Source: Provencibacterium sp. (GTDB lineage: Bacteria > Bacillota > Clostridia > Oscillospirales > Ruminococcaceae). Taken from it: a stretch of DNA of 41,027 bases. Below, one piece after another: positions 31,686 through 40,077 of this stretch. Location: positions 1 to 41,027 of the forward strand of contig JAAWDS010000031.1 of NCBI GenBank assembly GCA_022793895.1. Reading direction: 5' to 3'. Position 1 is the stretch's first letter. Every line of letters starts with the position of its first letter. The position numbers and the translations under genes were made by a program. Below the pieces are notes generated by a model. It saw nothing but the letters and a program-made list of their open reading frames with translations. It had not been told where the DNA came from and did no database searches.

Positions 31686-34112
31686 TCAACATCCTTTCTC
31701 ATTTTCTTTCTCGTCCTTCTGTTCGAGAGCCTCCCGGTATTGTCCGGGGGCCACTCCCTCGCAGCGCTTAAAAACGCGGTCAAGATGCCGGACGTTGCTG
31801 AAGCCTGTGCGGCTGGCAATCTCCGAAATGGGGAGCTTCCCCTCCTTAAGCAGCTTCTTTGCGCACGCAATCCGGCGTTCATGGATATATTCTACCATAT
31901 TTTTCCCGGTAGCCTGCTTAAAAAATTTGGAAAGATACTGCGGCGTGATGCCGAAATGTCCGGCAATCGCCGCTTGGCTGAGATTCGGGTCGCCGTAGCA
32001 GCGATCGATATATTGGATCAGATCGTTTTTCAGCCGTTCCCGCTTGCTGCCGCGCGTTTTGCCGATATAGGCGCAGATGCTGTCGAAAAGCAGCGACACC
32101 GTCCGGTGAATGTCCTCTAGGCTCTTGCAGCGCAGCAGTAGCTCCACCGGATCGGCATGCACGCCGGGGATCTCCGAATAGCGCAGGTCAATTTCATCGA
32201 GCACCCGAAGCGCCAGGCCGATCTGATCGAACATCAGGCACTTGGCGTAACGGATATCCATATCGGCGCGATACCTCTCCCTAAAGATGCTCTCCAGCAG
32301 CTTGGCGCATTGGTCCCGATCCCCTGCCCTCACACAGTTTACAAGCTGAGCCTCCATATTGGCGGAGAGCATCCTGCCCCGCTGAGGCCGTTCCCCCTGC
32401 CGGACGACGCTGCGGTAGGCGATGGTCTGCATCTGCCCCCGGACCAGCCGGTAGTCCAGCGCCATACCCGCCTGCTGATAGGAAACCCCCAGGTGGCACA
32501 GCCCCTTACAGACGTTGCCAACGCCCACCGTCAGCCGCAGCTTTTTGTATTCGCAAAGGACCTGTTGCAGCTTTTGAGAGGCCGTGCATAGATCGCCGAG
32601 AATATCCCCCGGATAATCCTCCGTTTTTAGATTGAGCAATACGCCCACGACCTCCCCCTCCAGCGGTGCGGCATAGGCCGTCACCAGGTGGGAGAGCCGC
32701 TCCTCCAGCGAGGACCGCAGAACCGGGAGCAGGCCGTCCAGCGCCGCCTCTCCGCCGCCTGCTCCGTCCGGCGGATCTACCTGAAAAAGCGCCACGATAA
32801 AGCGGTCGGTATCAAAAAACATCTCATGGAAGCGGATGAGCTCCGCAGTCGCCTGCGAGTCGGTAAAGCGCCCCCGTATCAGGTCGGCGGTGAAGCTGTC
32901 GCGCAGGGCGTGCGCCGTCTGGCGGAACCGTTCCTCCATCAGCCGGGATCGGTTATCCATGTCCGCGTAGGAGCTTTCTAACGCGGCGTACCGGTCAAGC
33001 ACCTGGGAGATGGAAAACTTGATATACTCCGCCTCCCCTCTGGAGAGATCCGCCTCCGGCCTTTGAATCCCGCCGAGCAGATCCATGATCTGCCGGATGG
33101 GGGAATAGTTGTTTTTCACCAAAAGGAAGGCCAGACAAAGCCCGACGAATACGCTCGCCCCCATGACCAGCACCGCCATGCGCTGGATGCTCTTGGCCTG
33201 CTCCATGTAGGCCGACTGCGGGGTACTATACACATAGCTCCAGCCGGATCCGCCGGCGGAAATCCGCGTGACCGAATAGCCCTCCTGTTCCCCTTCCGAT
33301 CCCGCGGATCCCATCGAAAGGATTTCCCTGCCGCCCGCGTCCGAAACGGCGATGGATCCATCGCCGGGCAGGCCGCCCATGAGGCTTTCAATCTTCTCCT
33401 CTTCCACCAGGATAAACACCACCACCGCCGCGCTGCGCTGGGTGATGGGCGCGTTTTGCATCAGGGTCAGCACCCGCGTTTCCTTCCCGGCAAGCCGGCA
33501 TCCCGCGACCGGATAGCATTTGCCTCCCCGGCCGCTCAGGAGCTGCTCGCGCCATTCGTCCAAGCCGAGTCCCTCGTAGGAGAAAACGGTGTTGTAAAAA
33601 AATTCCGGCGTATTCATGCTGCTGGAGCTGAGCACCAGGTCGCTGTTTTTAAAATAGATGAAGATCTCCCGCATGAAGTTGTTGCTGTTGCGCAGCGTCT
33701 GTAGCGTTTCGATCACATTGAACACCTGGTAGCGGCTGCTCTCATTGAGCTGCGCGCGCACCGTCAAAAAGCTCTGCACGCTTTGGCTGGTCGCCGCATT
33801 AACGGCGATGGCGTTGAGCTCCTGGATTTTCATGTCGATGGTCTGCGAGACCTGCCGGAGCATCTCCACCTTTGCGTTCTCCTCCTGGCTGCGGATGATC
33901 CGGATGGCGTTTACATACACAACGCTTCCGGCAAAGAGCGCCACCGCCAGGATCAGCAGGTAAGAAAGAAGAAAGGTGAGGAACATTCTGCGCGTCTGCA
34001 CCGTCTGTTTTACACGCTGGTTTCCGATCGTTACCCCCTCCTCCCCGCGTCCTGTTGAAAACGCCGGAGCGGACGGGCTACGCCCGTCCGCTGCGGTTGA
34101 CCGCTCTTTCAA
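31686..34112 (-). CDS. Membrane-bound AraC-family regulator with Cache-like sensor
   Basis: The 808-residue protein has a first membrane segment near residues 43-67 (MFLTFLLSYLLILAVALFAG), an extracellular sensor to about 305, a second membrane segment (VLVMGASVFVGLCLAFLLV) and a helical linker. The C-terminal 100 residues form an AraC-type double helix-turn-helix, with LSQAAIAGHFGITPQYLSKF and then SEIASRTGFSNVRHLDRVFK. Such one-component regulators sense sugars or oligosaccharides outside and switch on the neighbouring LplABC-type transporter. The start looks like TTG 34112, with AGGGAG six bases before; no ATG lies between it and Met43. It sits between the binding protein (30-base gap) and the dehydrogenase, so it is part of the operon it probably controls. 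Confidence 0.9.
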   Translation of the reverse strand: MKERSTAADGRSPSAPAFSTGRGEEGVTIGNQRVKQTVQTRRMFLTFLLSYLLILAVALFAGSVVYVNAIRIIRSQEENAKVEMLRQVSQTIDMKIQELNAIAVNAATSQSVQSFLTVRAQLNESSRYQVFNVIETLQTLRNSNNFMREIFIYFKNSDLVLSSSSMNTPEFFYNTVFSYEGLGLDEWREQLLSGRGGKCYPVAGCRLAGKETRVLTLMQNAPITQRSAAVVVFILVEEEKIESLMGGLPGDGSIAVSDAGGREILSMGSAGSEGEQEGYSVTRISAGGSGWSYVYSTPQSAYMEQAKSIQRMAVLVMGASVFVGLCLAFLLVKNNYSPIRQIMDLLGGIQRPEADLSRGEAEYIKFSISQVLDRYAALESSYADMDNRSRLMEERFRQTAHALRDSFTADLIRGRFTDSQATAELIRFHEMFFDTDRFIVALFQVDPPDGAGGGEAALDGLLPVLRSSLEERLSHLVTAYAAPLEGEVVGVLLNLKTEDYPGDILGDLCTASQKLQQVLCEYKKLRLTVGVGNVCKGLCHLGVSYQQAGMALDYRLVRGQMQTIAYRSVVRQGERPQRGRMLSANMEAQLVNCVRAGDRDQCAKLLESIFRERYRADMDIRYAKCLMFDQIGLALRVLDEIDLRYSEIPGVHADPVELLLRCKSLEDIHRTVSLLFDSICAYIGKTRGSKRERLKNDLIQYIDRCYGDPNLSQAAIAGHFGITPQYLSKFFKQATGKNMVEYIHERRIACAKKLLKEGKLPISEIASRTGFSNVRHLDRVFKRCEGVAPGQYREALEQKDEKENEKGC

Positions 34113-34142
34113 ACGGCGCTCCCTCTCTGTTCAAAGGCTCCT

Positions 34143-35831
34143 TTATGCACGCGCCTGGTAGCGCTCCAACGCGGCCTGCGCAATCGAAACCGCCTCTTCA
34201 ATGTTCATGTTTTTCAGGTTCCCCCGGAAAACCTCGAAATCGTCTACGCCCTCCTGCCCCATGATGAAGCGGACAAACGTCTCATCCACATAGGTGTTCA
34301 CCTCATTCATGATGGTGGCCAGCCTCTGGCTCTCCTCGCTGGTGTAGGAGATGGGAGGCAGGTTGAGTGAAAAGTCGCCGTCTCCCCAGATGCTCAACGC
34401 CTCCTTCTGCTGCGGGAGGAAAAGCATCTGCGTATAGTAGCCGGTCGCATAAACGCTGGTCTCCTGCGGCGTGGTAGTGTGGCTGGCGACCATGATATCC
34501 GGCGAGCGCCCTTCCGGATCGTTGAGGATCACGTCGGTATAGATAGGTTCGCCGTTCACCATCTCGTAGGTATCGCCCTCAATGCCGAAGTTCATCAGCC
34601 GGGCGCCCTCTTCGCCGTACATATAATCAAACCATTTGACCGTTTCTTCCACATGCTTATTGACGGTAGTGATGGCCGCGCCGGTTCCGGGAATGCTGTT
34701 GACCGTATCGGGATGGATATTGTAGTTGACGCCCGCCTTCCCCGCAGGGTACTGTACGGCGGTCAGGTCAAAGCCCGGTACGCTCTCCGGCACGCTGTTT
34801 AAAAATTTCCCCAGCCCGCCGGAAGCGCCGCCCCAGAATGCGCCCGCCTGGTTGCCGCTGATGAGCGCGTTCTGCCGCGTGGAGTCGGTCGCCGCAAAGT
34901 CCGGATCGATCAGCCCTTCGGCATACCACCGGCGCATAACGGTCAGGTATTCCTGATAATCGTCCTCCATGGGGCCGAAATGAACCTTTCCTTCCGACTG
35001 ATAAAAGGGGCCGGTGTTCTCGCTGTCCATGCGCAGCTTCATGCCCCAGGCGCCGGCGAACCACTTGATGGTATTCAGCTTAACCGAAACGAAAGGGATC
35101 TCGTCAGCCTCGCCGTTCTCGTTGGGATCCTGCTCCTTGAAGGCTTTGAGCATAATATACCAGTCGTCGATGGTCACCGGGCGTTCCAGGCCCGCCTTGT
35201 CCAGCCAGTCCTTGCGCACAATCGGTCCGTTGTAGGTACGGATGGAGGAATCCGGCTTGATAAAGGGGAACATGTAGAAGGTCCCGTCATCCAATTGGCT
35301 TTGTATCCCCGCCTCCGGATACTGCTCATAGACCGCGCGCAGATTCGGGGCAGATTGTTCAATGACGTCATTGAGCTTGAGGATCAAGCCGTCGTCGATG
35401 TATTTGGCCGGGCCGCCCGGAGCGTTCTGCCAGTTGTAATAGATCATATCCGGAATATCGCCCGATGCGATCATCAGGTTAAACTGCTCGTTTTCCTGCC
35501 CGATGGGAGGATGCTGCCAGTTGATGGTAATCCCCGTCCTCTTCTCCAGCTCCTGGTAGGCGGTGACTTCGCCAAGGCTTTTGCGGGTTTCCGCGTTTTT
35601 GGAGGGAAAGCTGCTCCAGTAGTCCAGGGTGAGCGGTTGTGAAACGATGGGAAGGCCGCCGCCCGCATCCGCCGGGACGCTTTCGGCCGCCTTGGAGGCG
35701 GCGCTCGCTGAGGAAGCGGGCGCGCTCTGCGCGGTCCCGGAGGACGGCGGCGCTTCGGTAGACGCCGCGCCGCACGCCGCCAACAGAATCAGCGACAGAG
35801 AAAGAGCGATACACGCAAGTTTTTTGGACAT
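34143..35831 (-). CDS. Extracellular sugar-binding lipoprotein (LplA/LipO type)
   Basis: The 562-residue protein has a lipoprotein signal peptide (LLAAC, Cys20), an Ala/Ser-rich linker and a family-1 extracellular solute-binding domain. Strings such as LTLDYWSSFPSK, SGDIPDMIYYNWQN and ALISGNQAGAFWGG, and its length, match the large LipO/LplA-type binding proteins of clostridia, which bind oligosaccharides. It delivers the ligand to the two permeases encoded just upstream. The ATPase is missing, as is usual for this type, which shares a common MsmX-like ATPase. AGGAGG precedes ATG 35831. A 214-base gap with a small hairpin separates it from the permease. Ligand unknown. Confidence 0.93.
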   Translation of the reverse strand: MSKKLACIALSLSLILLAACGAASTEAPPSSGTAQSAPASSASAASKAAESVPADAGGGLPIVSQPLTLDYWSSFPSKNAETRKSLGEVTAYQELEKRTGITINWQHPPIGQENEQFNLMIASGDIPDMIYYNWQNAPGGPAKYIDDGLILKLNDVIEQSAPNLRAVYEQYPEAGIQSQLDDGTFYMFPFIKPDSSIRTYNGPIVRKDWLDKAGLERPVTIDDWYIMLKAFKEQDPNENGEADEIPFVSVKLNTIKWFAGAWGMKLRMDSENTGPFYQSEGKVHFGPMEDDYQEYLTVMRRWYAEGLIDPDFAATDSTRQNALISGNQAGAFWGGASGGLGKFLNSVPESVPGFDLTAVQYPAGKAGVNYNIHPDTVNSIPGTGAAITTVNKHVEETVKWFDYMYGEEGARLMNFGIEGDTYEMVNGEPIYTDVILNDPEGRSPDIMVASHTTTPQETSVYATGYYTQMLFLPQQKEALSIWGDGDFSLNLPPISYTSEESQRLATIMNEVNTYVDETFVRFIMGQEGVDDFEVFRGNLKNMNIEEAVSIAQAALERYQARA

Positions 35832-35887
35832 ATTTCTACCTCCTGAATGTTCGTTGTTTTTTGCCGCGGGGAACCTTGACGAGCGGC

Positions 35888-35901
35888 GCCTTTAAAAAGG
35901 C
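35888..35901 (-). other. Small intercistronic hairpin, permease to binding protein
   Basis: GCCTTT (35888-35893) pairs with AAAGGC (35896-35901). Such stems between permease and binding-protein genes can raise mRNA levels of the latter. No other feature is seen in 35832-36045. Confidence 0.3.
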
Positions 35902-36045
35902 CGTTTCTCTCTTCTCCAGCGTTATCCTCTCCTTTCGTCAGCCTCCTTATTCGAATAGGGATTTTCCGGTTTCTGAAAGCCCCGTTGATCCCTTGGCGTA
36001 CCGGGCCGGCCTCCGCTCTTCGGCAAGCCAGATAAGCGCTCCCAT

Positions 36046-36927
36046 CTATTCCTTGATAGCGCCCACCATAATCCCCTTAACAAAATATTTTTGCAGGAAA
36101 GGGTAGACAAATAGAATGGGGAGGGTCGCCACCGCTACCGTGGCGTATTTGATCGTTTCTCCGATATTGGCCTTGTCGTCGCCGGTGTTGACGCTGGTCG
36201 TCATGTCCGCCGTAGAGATGAGCAGAATTTCCCGAAGGACCAGTTGAATCGGATAGAGCGTCCTCTGGCGGATATAGAGCATTGCGTTAAACCAGGAGTT
36301 CCAGTGGCTCACCCCATAGAACAGGACGATGACCGAAAGCACCGGCAACGACAAAGGGACAAAGATGCGCAGGAGGATGGTGAAATCGTTCGCCCCGTCA
36401 ATCTTGGCGGATTCCTCCATACTGGGCGGAACTCCCCGGAAGGCGGTGCGCATGATGACCAGGTTCCATGCGCTGATAGCGTTGGGAATCATCAGCGCCA
36501 AGCGGGAATTGATCATATGCAGATCCCGAATGAGCAGATAGGTGGGAATCATGCCGCCGCTGAAAAGCATGGTAAAGACGATGCCGAACATGATGTATTT
36601 CCCCAGCATCAGGCTAGGCCGGGAGAGGGCGTAAGCCCCCAGCGTGGTTAAGACCACATTGATGAGTGTGCCGAAGAACAGATAGATGAGCGTGTTGGCA
36701 TATCCCACTGGAATCATCGGGTTCTCAAAGACCTTGCCATAGGCCGCCAGGCTAAAGCCCGTAGGGGCGAACAGCAGACCCCGGTGCTGTTGAAGGGCGT
36801 TCGCGTCGCTGACCGAAGCGAAAAGGACATGCAGCATCGGGTAAAGGGTAACGACCATCATCACCGTCATAAAGGCGACGTTGCAGAAGTCGAAAACGGC
36901 ATCCTGCGGCTTGCGCTTTATTTTCAT
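36046..36927 (-). CDS. ABC sugar permease, LplC/YtcP type
   Basis: The 293-residue membrane protein has six predicted membrane segments and the EAA loop ESAKIDGANDFTILLRIFVP around residues 195-215, where permeases contact the ATPase. It is the second, MalG-like permease of an LplB/LplC pair. ATG 36927 (MKIKRKPQD) is preferred over the longer frame because AAAGGAAG lies about ten bases upstream and the family starts with a short basic segment. The gene is 68 bases after the other permease. Together with the binding lipoprotein it would import an oligosaccharide. Confidence 0.94.
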   Translation of the reverse strand: MKIKRKPQDAVFDFCNVAFMTVMMVVTLYPMLHVLFASVSDANALQQHRGLLFAPTGFSLAAYGKVFENPMIPVGYANTLIYLFFGTLINVVLTTLGAYALSRPSLMLGKYIMFGIVFTMLFSGGMIPTYLLIRDLHMINSRLALMIPNAISAWNLVIMRTAFRGVPPSMEESAKIDGANDFTILLRIFVPLSLPVLSVIVLFYGVSHWNSWFNAMLYIRQRTLYPIQLVLREILLISTADMTTSVNTGDDKANIGETIKYATVAVATLPILFVYPFLQKYFVKGIMVGAIKE

Positions 36928-36995
36928 CGTTCGGTTTCTTCCTTTCTTCAGAGTCTTGGCGCTAGAATCAAGCCTTTGCCTGCCGGGCATCTCCC

Positions 36996-37949
36996 TTACC
37001 ACAGACTGGAATCGGTCAGCTTATTGCAGATTTTGTTCACGGCAATGACCAATACAAAGCTGATTACCGAATTAAAAAGCCCAATGGCCGTGGTATAGCT
37101 GAAGCTGGCCTCCAGAATGCCCTTGCGGTAGACAAAGGAGGAGATCACGTCGGCTGTTTCATAGGTGGAGGGGTTATAGAGAAGGATGATCTTTTCCGCG
37201 CCAACGTTCATAATCTTCCCTACCCGCATGATCAGCATAATGACGATAGTGGGCGTAATGCCCGGCAGCGTGATGCTCCACATCTCCCGCAGGCGGCTTG
37301 CGCCGTCGATGCGCGCCGCCTCATACAGTTCAGCGGAGATGTTGGTCAGAGCGGCAAGATAAATAATCGAGTTCCAGCCGATCGACTGCCAGATCTCCGA
37401 ACCGATATAGATGGTCCGGAACGCCCCCGGTTCCAGCAGGAAAGAGGTGCGCGCGCCGCCAAACAGGGCGGCGATATCGTTGATAACCCCGTCGCTTGCA
37501 AGGAAGTCGGTCAACAGGCCGCAGATGACCACCAAAGAAATGAAGTGCGGCAGATAGGTGATGGTCTGCACCGTTCTTTTAAAATATTTCCCCTTGAGCT
37601 CATTCATTAGGATGGCCATGATAACCGGAGCAGGGAAGCCAAAGAGGATGTCGTAAAAATTGATTAAAACGGTGTTGCGCAACAGGCGCGCAAAATAGTA
37701 GCTTCCGAAAAATTCCTTAAAATACTTCAACCCCACCCAAGGGCTTCCCCAGATCCCCTTGAGCGGGCTATAGTCCCGGAAAGCAATCTGCGCGCCGTAC
37801 ATCGGGACATAGTGAAAGAGGACAAAGTAGCCGACGACCGGGATGAGCATTAAATAGAGACCTTTGTTTCGAGCCACGTCCCGCAGAAATATGTTTTTTT
37901 CCTTTTTTGGATTCCTGCTGGTAGGGTCCGCTTTCTGTACGGCGTTCAT
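36996..37949 (-). CDS. ABC sugar permease, LplB type
   Basis: The 317-residue protein has six predicted membrane segments. The characteristic N-terminal region GLYLMLIPVVGYFVLFHYVP is followed by GIWGSPWVGLKYFKEFF, and the EAA loop YEAARIDGASRLREMWSITL lies near residue 210. It is the MalF-like partner of the next permease. It is first in the operon: ATG 37949 has GAGGAGG upstream, and a near-perfect promoter (38046-38074) lies 97 bases away. The short basic N-terminus is cytoplasmic. Confidence 0.95.
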   Translation of the reverse strand: MNAVQKADPTSRNPKKEKNIFLRDVARNKGLYLMLIPVVGYFVLFHYVPMYGAQIAFRDYSPLKGIWGSPWVGLKYFKEFFGSYYFARLLRNTVLINFYDILFGFPAPVIMAILMNELKGKYFKRTVQTITYLPHFISLVVICGLLTDFLASDGVINDIAALFGGARTSFLLEPGAFRTIYIGSEIWQSIGWNSIIYLAALTNISAELYEAARIDGASRLREMWSITLPGITPTIVIMLIMRVGKIMNVGAEKIILLYNPSTYETADVISSFVYRKGILEASFSYTTAIGLFNSVISFVLVIAVNKICNKLTDSSLW

Positions 37950-38045
37950 CTAATTGCCTCCTCATTTCACCGCATTCTGTGCCGCAGCACATAAACTGTG
38001 CATCTTTAATAAATGATTCTGTATAAATACCGATTTTATAGGTTC

Positions 38046-38074
38046 ATATTACCGATGAGTTTGCCCTCTGTCAA
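38046..38074 (-). promoter_or_regulatory. Promoter of the sugar-uptake operon
   Basis: On the minus strand TTGACA (38069-38074) and TAATAT (38046-38051) are 17 bases apart. The start near 38039 gives a 90-base leader. A near-consensus promoter for a sugar operon implies repression or strong dependence on control elsewhere, such as catabolite control. Confidence 0.7.
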
Positions 38075-38318
38075 GCGACATTATTTAAACCGAATAGCTA
38101 TAATTTATGCTAAACGGCTGTAACCCCCTGCGGTTATGCCGCTCTCTTGTTTCTTAAAATCCGTTCAAAATGTACTAAACAGAACGGAAAACAGATAAAA
38201 ATACAGATGAAGCATAAAAAATGTCCGGTCCTCTAAAAGCTGTCCGGATAGGTTCCCATAGCCAAGCGCCAATCAAGGAAAGGGATTCATCGATTAAAAC
38301 GGCAGCCGGCTTCTGGGC
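38075..38318. other. AT-rich divergent intergenic region
   Basis: No gene is seen between the two divergent promoters. It holds an inverted repeat CCGTTC (38161-38166) / GAACGG (38182-38187) and a direct repeat TGTCCGG at 38222 and 38241. Either could be a regulator site for the sugar operon; nothing identifies the binder. Confidence 0.3.
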
Positions 38319-38347
38319 TTGACAAGACGCTATCTTTAAAGTATATT
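38319..38347 (+). promoter_or_regulatory. Promoter of the ferredoxin/ArsR operon
   Basis: A perfect -35 TTGACA (38319-38324) and -10 TATATT (38342-38347) are 17 bases apart. Transcription would start near 38354, inside the ArsR-like dyad. Confidence 0.75.
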
Positions 38348-38356
38348 AGAAACATC

Positions 38357-38367
38357 TTAATTATTAA
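38357..38367. promoter_or_regulatory. Candidate ArsR operator
   Basis: TTAAT-T-ATTAA lies just downstream of the -10 box, where a bound repressor would block initiation. AT-rich dyads of this kind suit ArsR/SqrR-type repressors, and the operon encodes one. Confidence 0.45.
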
Positions 38368-38387
38368 ATTATTTGGAGGAGGATGCT

Positions 38388-38594
38388 ATGAACCGATCAA
38401 CCAAACTTGCCCGTATCGGAGGGGAATGCGTAGCCTGCGGGTGTTGCGTAGCCGTATGCCCGCGGGAAGCCATCCATATTCTGTCCGGCGTTAGAGCCAA
38501 ACTGGATGAAACGAAGTGCGTCGGCTGCGGCAGATGTGCAAAGGAGTGTCCTGCCGGCGTTATCACGATTACCGAACGGGGGGCTATGCTGTGA
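38388..38594 (+). CDS. 2[4Fe-4S] ferredoxin
   Basis: The 68-residue protein has two classical CxxCxxCxxxCP clusters (Cys14/17/20/24 and Cys44/47/50/54), with an extra Cys19. It should carry low-potential electrons in the cytoplasm. ATG 38388 follows GGAGGAGG at good spacing. Its stop overlaps the GTG start of the NapH-like gene (GTGA), so the two are translationally coupled and the ferredoxin probably serves the membrane Fe-S protein. It is first gene of the ArsR-controlled operon. Confidence 0.92.
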   Translation: MNRSTKLARIGGECVACGCCVAVCPREAIHILSGVRAKLDETKCVGCGRCAKECPAGVITITERGAML

Positions 38595-39223
38595 AGAAAA
38601 AGAGATGGTGCGATTATCTTTGGATAGCGGAACTGCTTTATCTCTGTCTGGGGCTGTTCAACATTCTCTTTGCCTGGCTGGGGATGCTGTTTTTTACCAT
38701 TCCCCTTTTGATCGCCCTATTTGGAGGCGGGAAAGCCTACTGTAACCGCTACTGCGGACGGGGGCAGCTATTGGGGTTGTTAGGCGGAAGGTGGAAGCTC
38801 TCCCGCAATGCGCCGCCGCCAAAGTTTTTGCGCAGCCGTTGGTTCCGATATGGGTTCTTAGCCTTTTTCATGACCATGTTCAGCCTCATGCTGTTCAGTA
38901 CCTATCAGGTCTTTACGGGAGCGGAGCTCTCGAAAACGGTGACGCTTTTATGGGTATTTAAACTTCCCTGGCAATGGCCGCAGGTGGATGGCGTAGCCCC
39001 ATGGCTTGCACAGTTTGCCTTTGGATTTTTTGGCGTGATGCTGACCTCCACCGTGCTGGGGATACTGACGATGGTCCTGTTCCGCCCGCGATCGTGGTGT
39101 ACATACTGCCCCATGGGAACCTTGACGCAGGGGATCTGTAAGCTCAAGTACCGGAAGGAGGAAAAAGCGCATGGAGGAGCACGCGAAGAGGGTTGCAGAG
39201 CTTCTGAAACTCTTAGCCAATGA
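38591..39223 (+). CDS. NapH-like membrane Fe-S protein
   Basis: The 210-residue protein has about four membrane segments and two cysteine pairs, Cys51/Cys55 in YCNRYCGRGQLL and Cys170/Cys173 in SWCTYCPMGTLTQG. These resemble the NapH/NosR/CcoG polyferredoxin membrane family, but with fewer cysteines than a full 2[4Fe-4S] protein. It likely passes electrons between the quinone/membrane and the flanking ferredoxins. The start is GTG 38591, overlapping the ferredoxin stop. The 3' end overlaps the ArsR gene by 53 bases, so its last 17 residues (after KLKYRKEEKAH) are an unusual charged tail. Direction of electron flow and partner unknown. Confidence 0.83.
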   Translation: MKKKRWCDYLWIAELLYLCLGLFNILFAWLGMLFFTIPLLIALFGGGKAYCNRYCGRGQLLGLLGGRWKLSRNAPPPKFLRSRWFRYGFLAFFMTMFSLMLFSTYQVFTGAELSKTVTLLWVFKLPWQWPQVDGVAPWLAQFAFGFFGVMLTSTVLGILTMVLFRPRSWCTYCPMGTLTQGICKLKYRKEEKAHGGAREEGCRASETLSQ

Positions 39224-39455
39224 GCACCGGCTGCTGATCCTATGCGCGCTGACAGAAGGGCCGCTTACGGTCGGAGACATCCATAAGCATTCGCCCCGGA
39301 TTACCGCGTCCGCGCTCTCGCAGCACCTGAATCTGTTGAAAAACGCCGGAATCCTCTCCTCCCAGAAACAAGGGATGAAGGTGGTTTATTGGATTCAGGA
39401 CGAACGCGTAATTATACTGATGGAATCGATTAAAGAACAATATTGCAAGGGCTAA
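39171..39455 (+). CDS. ArsR-family repressor, dithiol type
   Basis: The 94-residue winged-helix protein opens with AELLKLLANEHRLLILCAL and has the recognition helix ITASALSQHLNLLKNAG. Instead of the ELCVCDL metal site of classical ArsR, it has only Cys25 (in LLILC) and Cys92 (in QYCKG near the C-terminus). Their positions and separation of 67 residues match the redox/persulfide sensors SqrR, BigR and YgaV. It probably represses its own operon, with a dyad at 38357-38367, until its thiols are oxidised or persulfidated. ATG 39171 has AAGGAGG nine bases before, inside the NapH-like gene. Confidence 0.9.
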   Translation: MEEHAKRVAELLKLLANEHRLLILCALTEGPLTVGDIHKHSPRITASALSQHLNLLKNAGILSSQKQGMKVVYWIQDERVIILMESIKEQYCKG

Positions 39456-39472
39456 AGAAAGGGGAAAGCACC

Positions 39473-39661
39473 ATGAAAATTATAGTAAACCGGCAGAAAT
39501 GCCCGCAAAATCATAAATGCCCATCCATGGCAATCTGCCCGAAGAACGCTATTAGTCAAAAGGATATTCATTCTTTGCCGGTGGTGGATGAAGAAAAATG
39601 TATCGTCTGCGGAAAATGTATGCGCTTTTGCCCGAAAGGCGCTTTTGAGAAGGTGGAGTAA
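39473..39661 (+). CDS. Ferredoxin-like protein with atypical first cluster
   Basis: The 62-residue protein has a classical second cluster motif (Cys43/46/49/53) and an atypical first motif, Cys10-x5-Cys16-x5-Cys22-Pro, with the CPQNHKCP string seen in a small clostridial/archaeal ferredoxin group. The first set may bind an altered cluster, or use a cysteine from elsewhere. ATG 39473 follows AAAGGGGAAA, 17 bases past the ArsR stop. It is the last gene of the operon, followed by a terminator at 39671-39703. Confidence 0.87.
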   Translation: MKIIVNRQKCPQNHKCPSMAICPKNAISQKDIHSLPVVDEEKCIVCGKCMRFCPKGAFEKVE

Positions 39662-39670
39662 AACACACAT

Positions 39671-39703
39671 GGGACGGACGCCGCATCCGTCTCCGCCTTT
39701 TTT
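39671..39703 (+). terminator. Terminator of the ferredoxin/ArsR operon
   Basis: GGGACGGA (39671-39678) pairs with TCCGTCTC (39686-39693, one G-T pair), followed by a TTTTTT run at 39698-39703. It begins ten bases past the last stop codon. Confidence 0.7.
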
Positions 39704-39718
39704 CCCATAAAGCAAAAA

Positions 39719-39758
39719 GCGGCGGCTTCAGCCTAAAAACATAGGCTGAAGCCGCCGC
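39719..39758. terminator. 17-bp bidirectional terminator stem
   Basis: 39719-39735 pairs exactly with 39742-39758. A TTTTT run follows on the minus strand. It backs up the tRNA terminator on that strand and the operon terminator on the other. Confidence 0.7.
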
Positions 39759-39843
39759 CTTATCTTTGCGCGGTTATCCTTAGAGGGCAGAGGCCAACGA
39801 CAGCTCTTGCTTTTTTGCGCACTCTCGGCTCCGGTATGAGCAC

Positions 39844-39875
39844 AAAAAATGTGACCGGTTATACAACCGGTCACA
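39844..39875 (-). terminator. Terminator of the initiator tRNA gene
   Basis: On the minus strand TGTGACCGGTT pairs with AACCGGTCACA (39865-39875 with 39850-39860), loop of four, followed by six T. It begins five bases after the tRNA 3' end. Confidence 0.85.
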
Positions 39876-39880
39876 CAAGT

Positions 39881-39957
<77 letters not shown>

Positions 39958-39990
39958 ATATAAAGACATTCAGATTGGATTACTTAGGTA

Positions 39991-40019
39991 AGTATATCAT
40001 AGTCCAAAATAAATTGCAA
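39991..40019 (-). promoter_or_regulatory. Promoter of the initiator tRNA gene
   Basis: On the minus strand TTGCAA (40014-40019) and TATACT (39991-39996) are 17 bases apart, about 27 bases upstream of the mature tRNA 5' end once the start is placed near 39984. Confidence 0.75.
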
Positions 40020-40077
40020 GGGGTTTGGAGAAAAAAATTTAAAAAACCGGTGATTGAAGTTTTATCCATAAACCTTC

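Noticed and set aside
31682-31882. N-terminal extension of the D-2-hydroxyacid dehydrogenase
   Set aside because: The extension overlaps the AraC coding sequence in another frame, and the family length and ribosome site fit ATG 31681.
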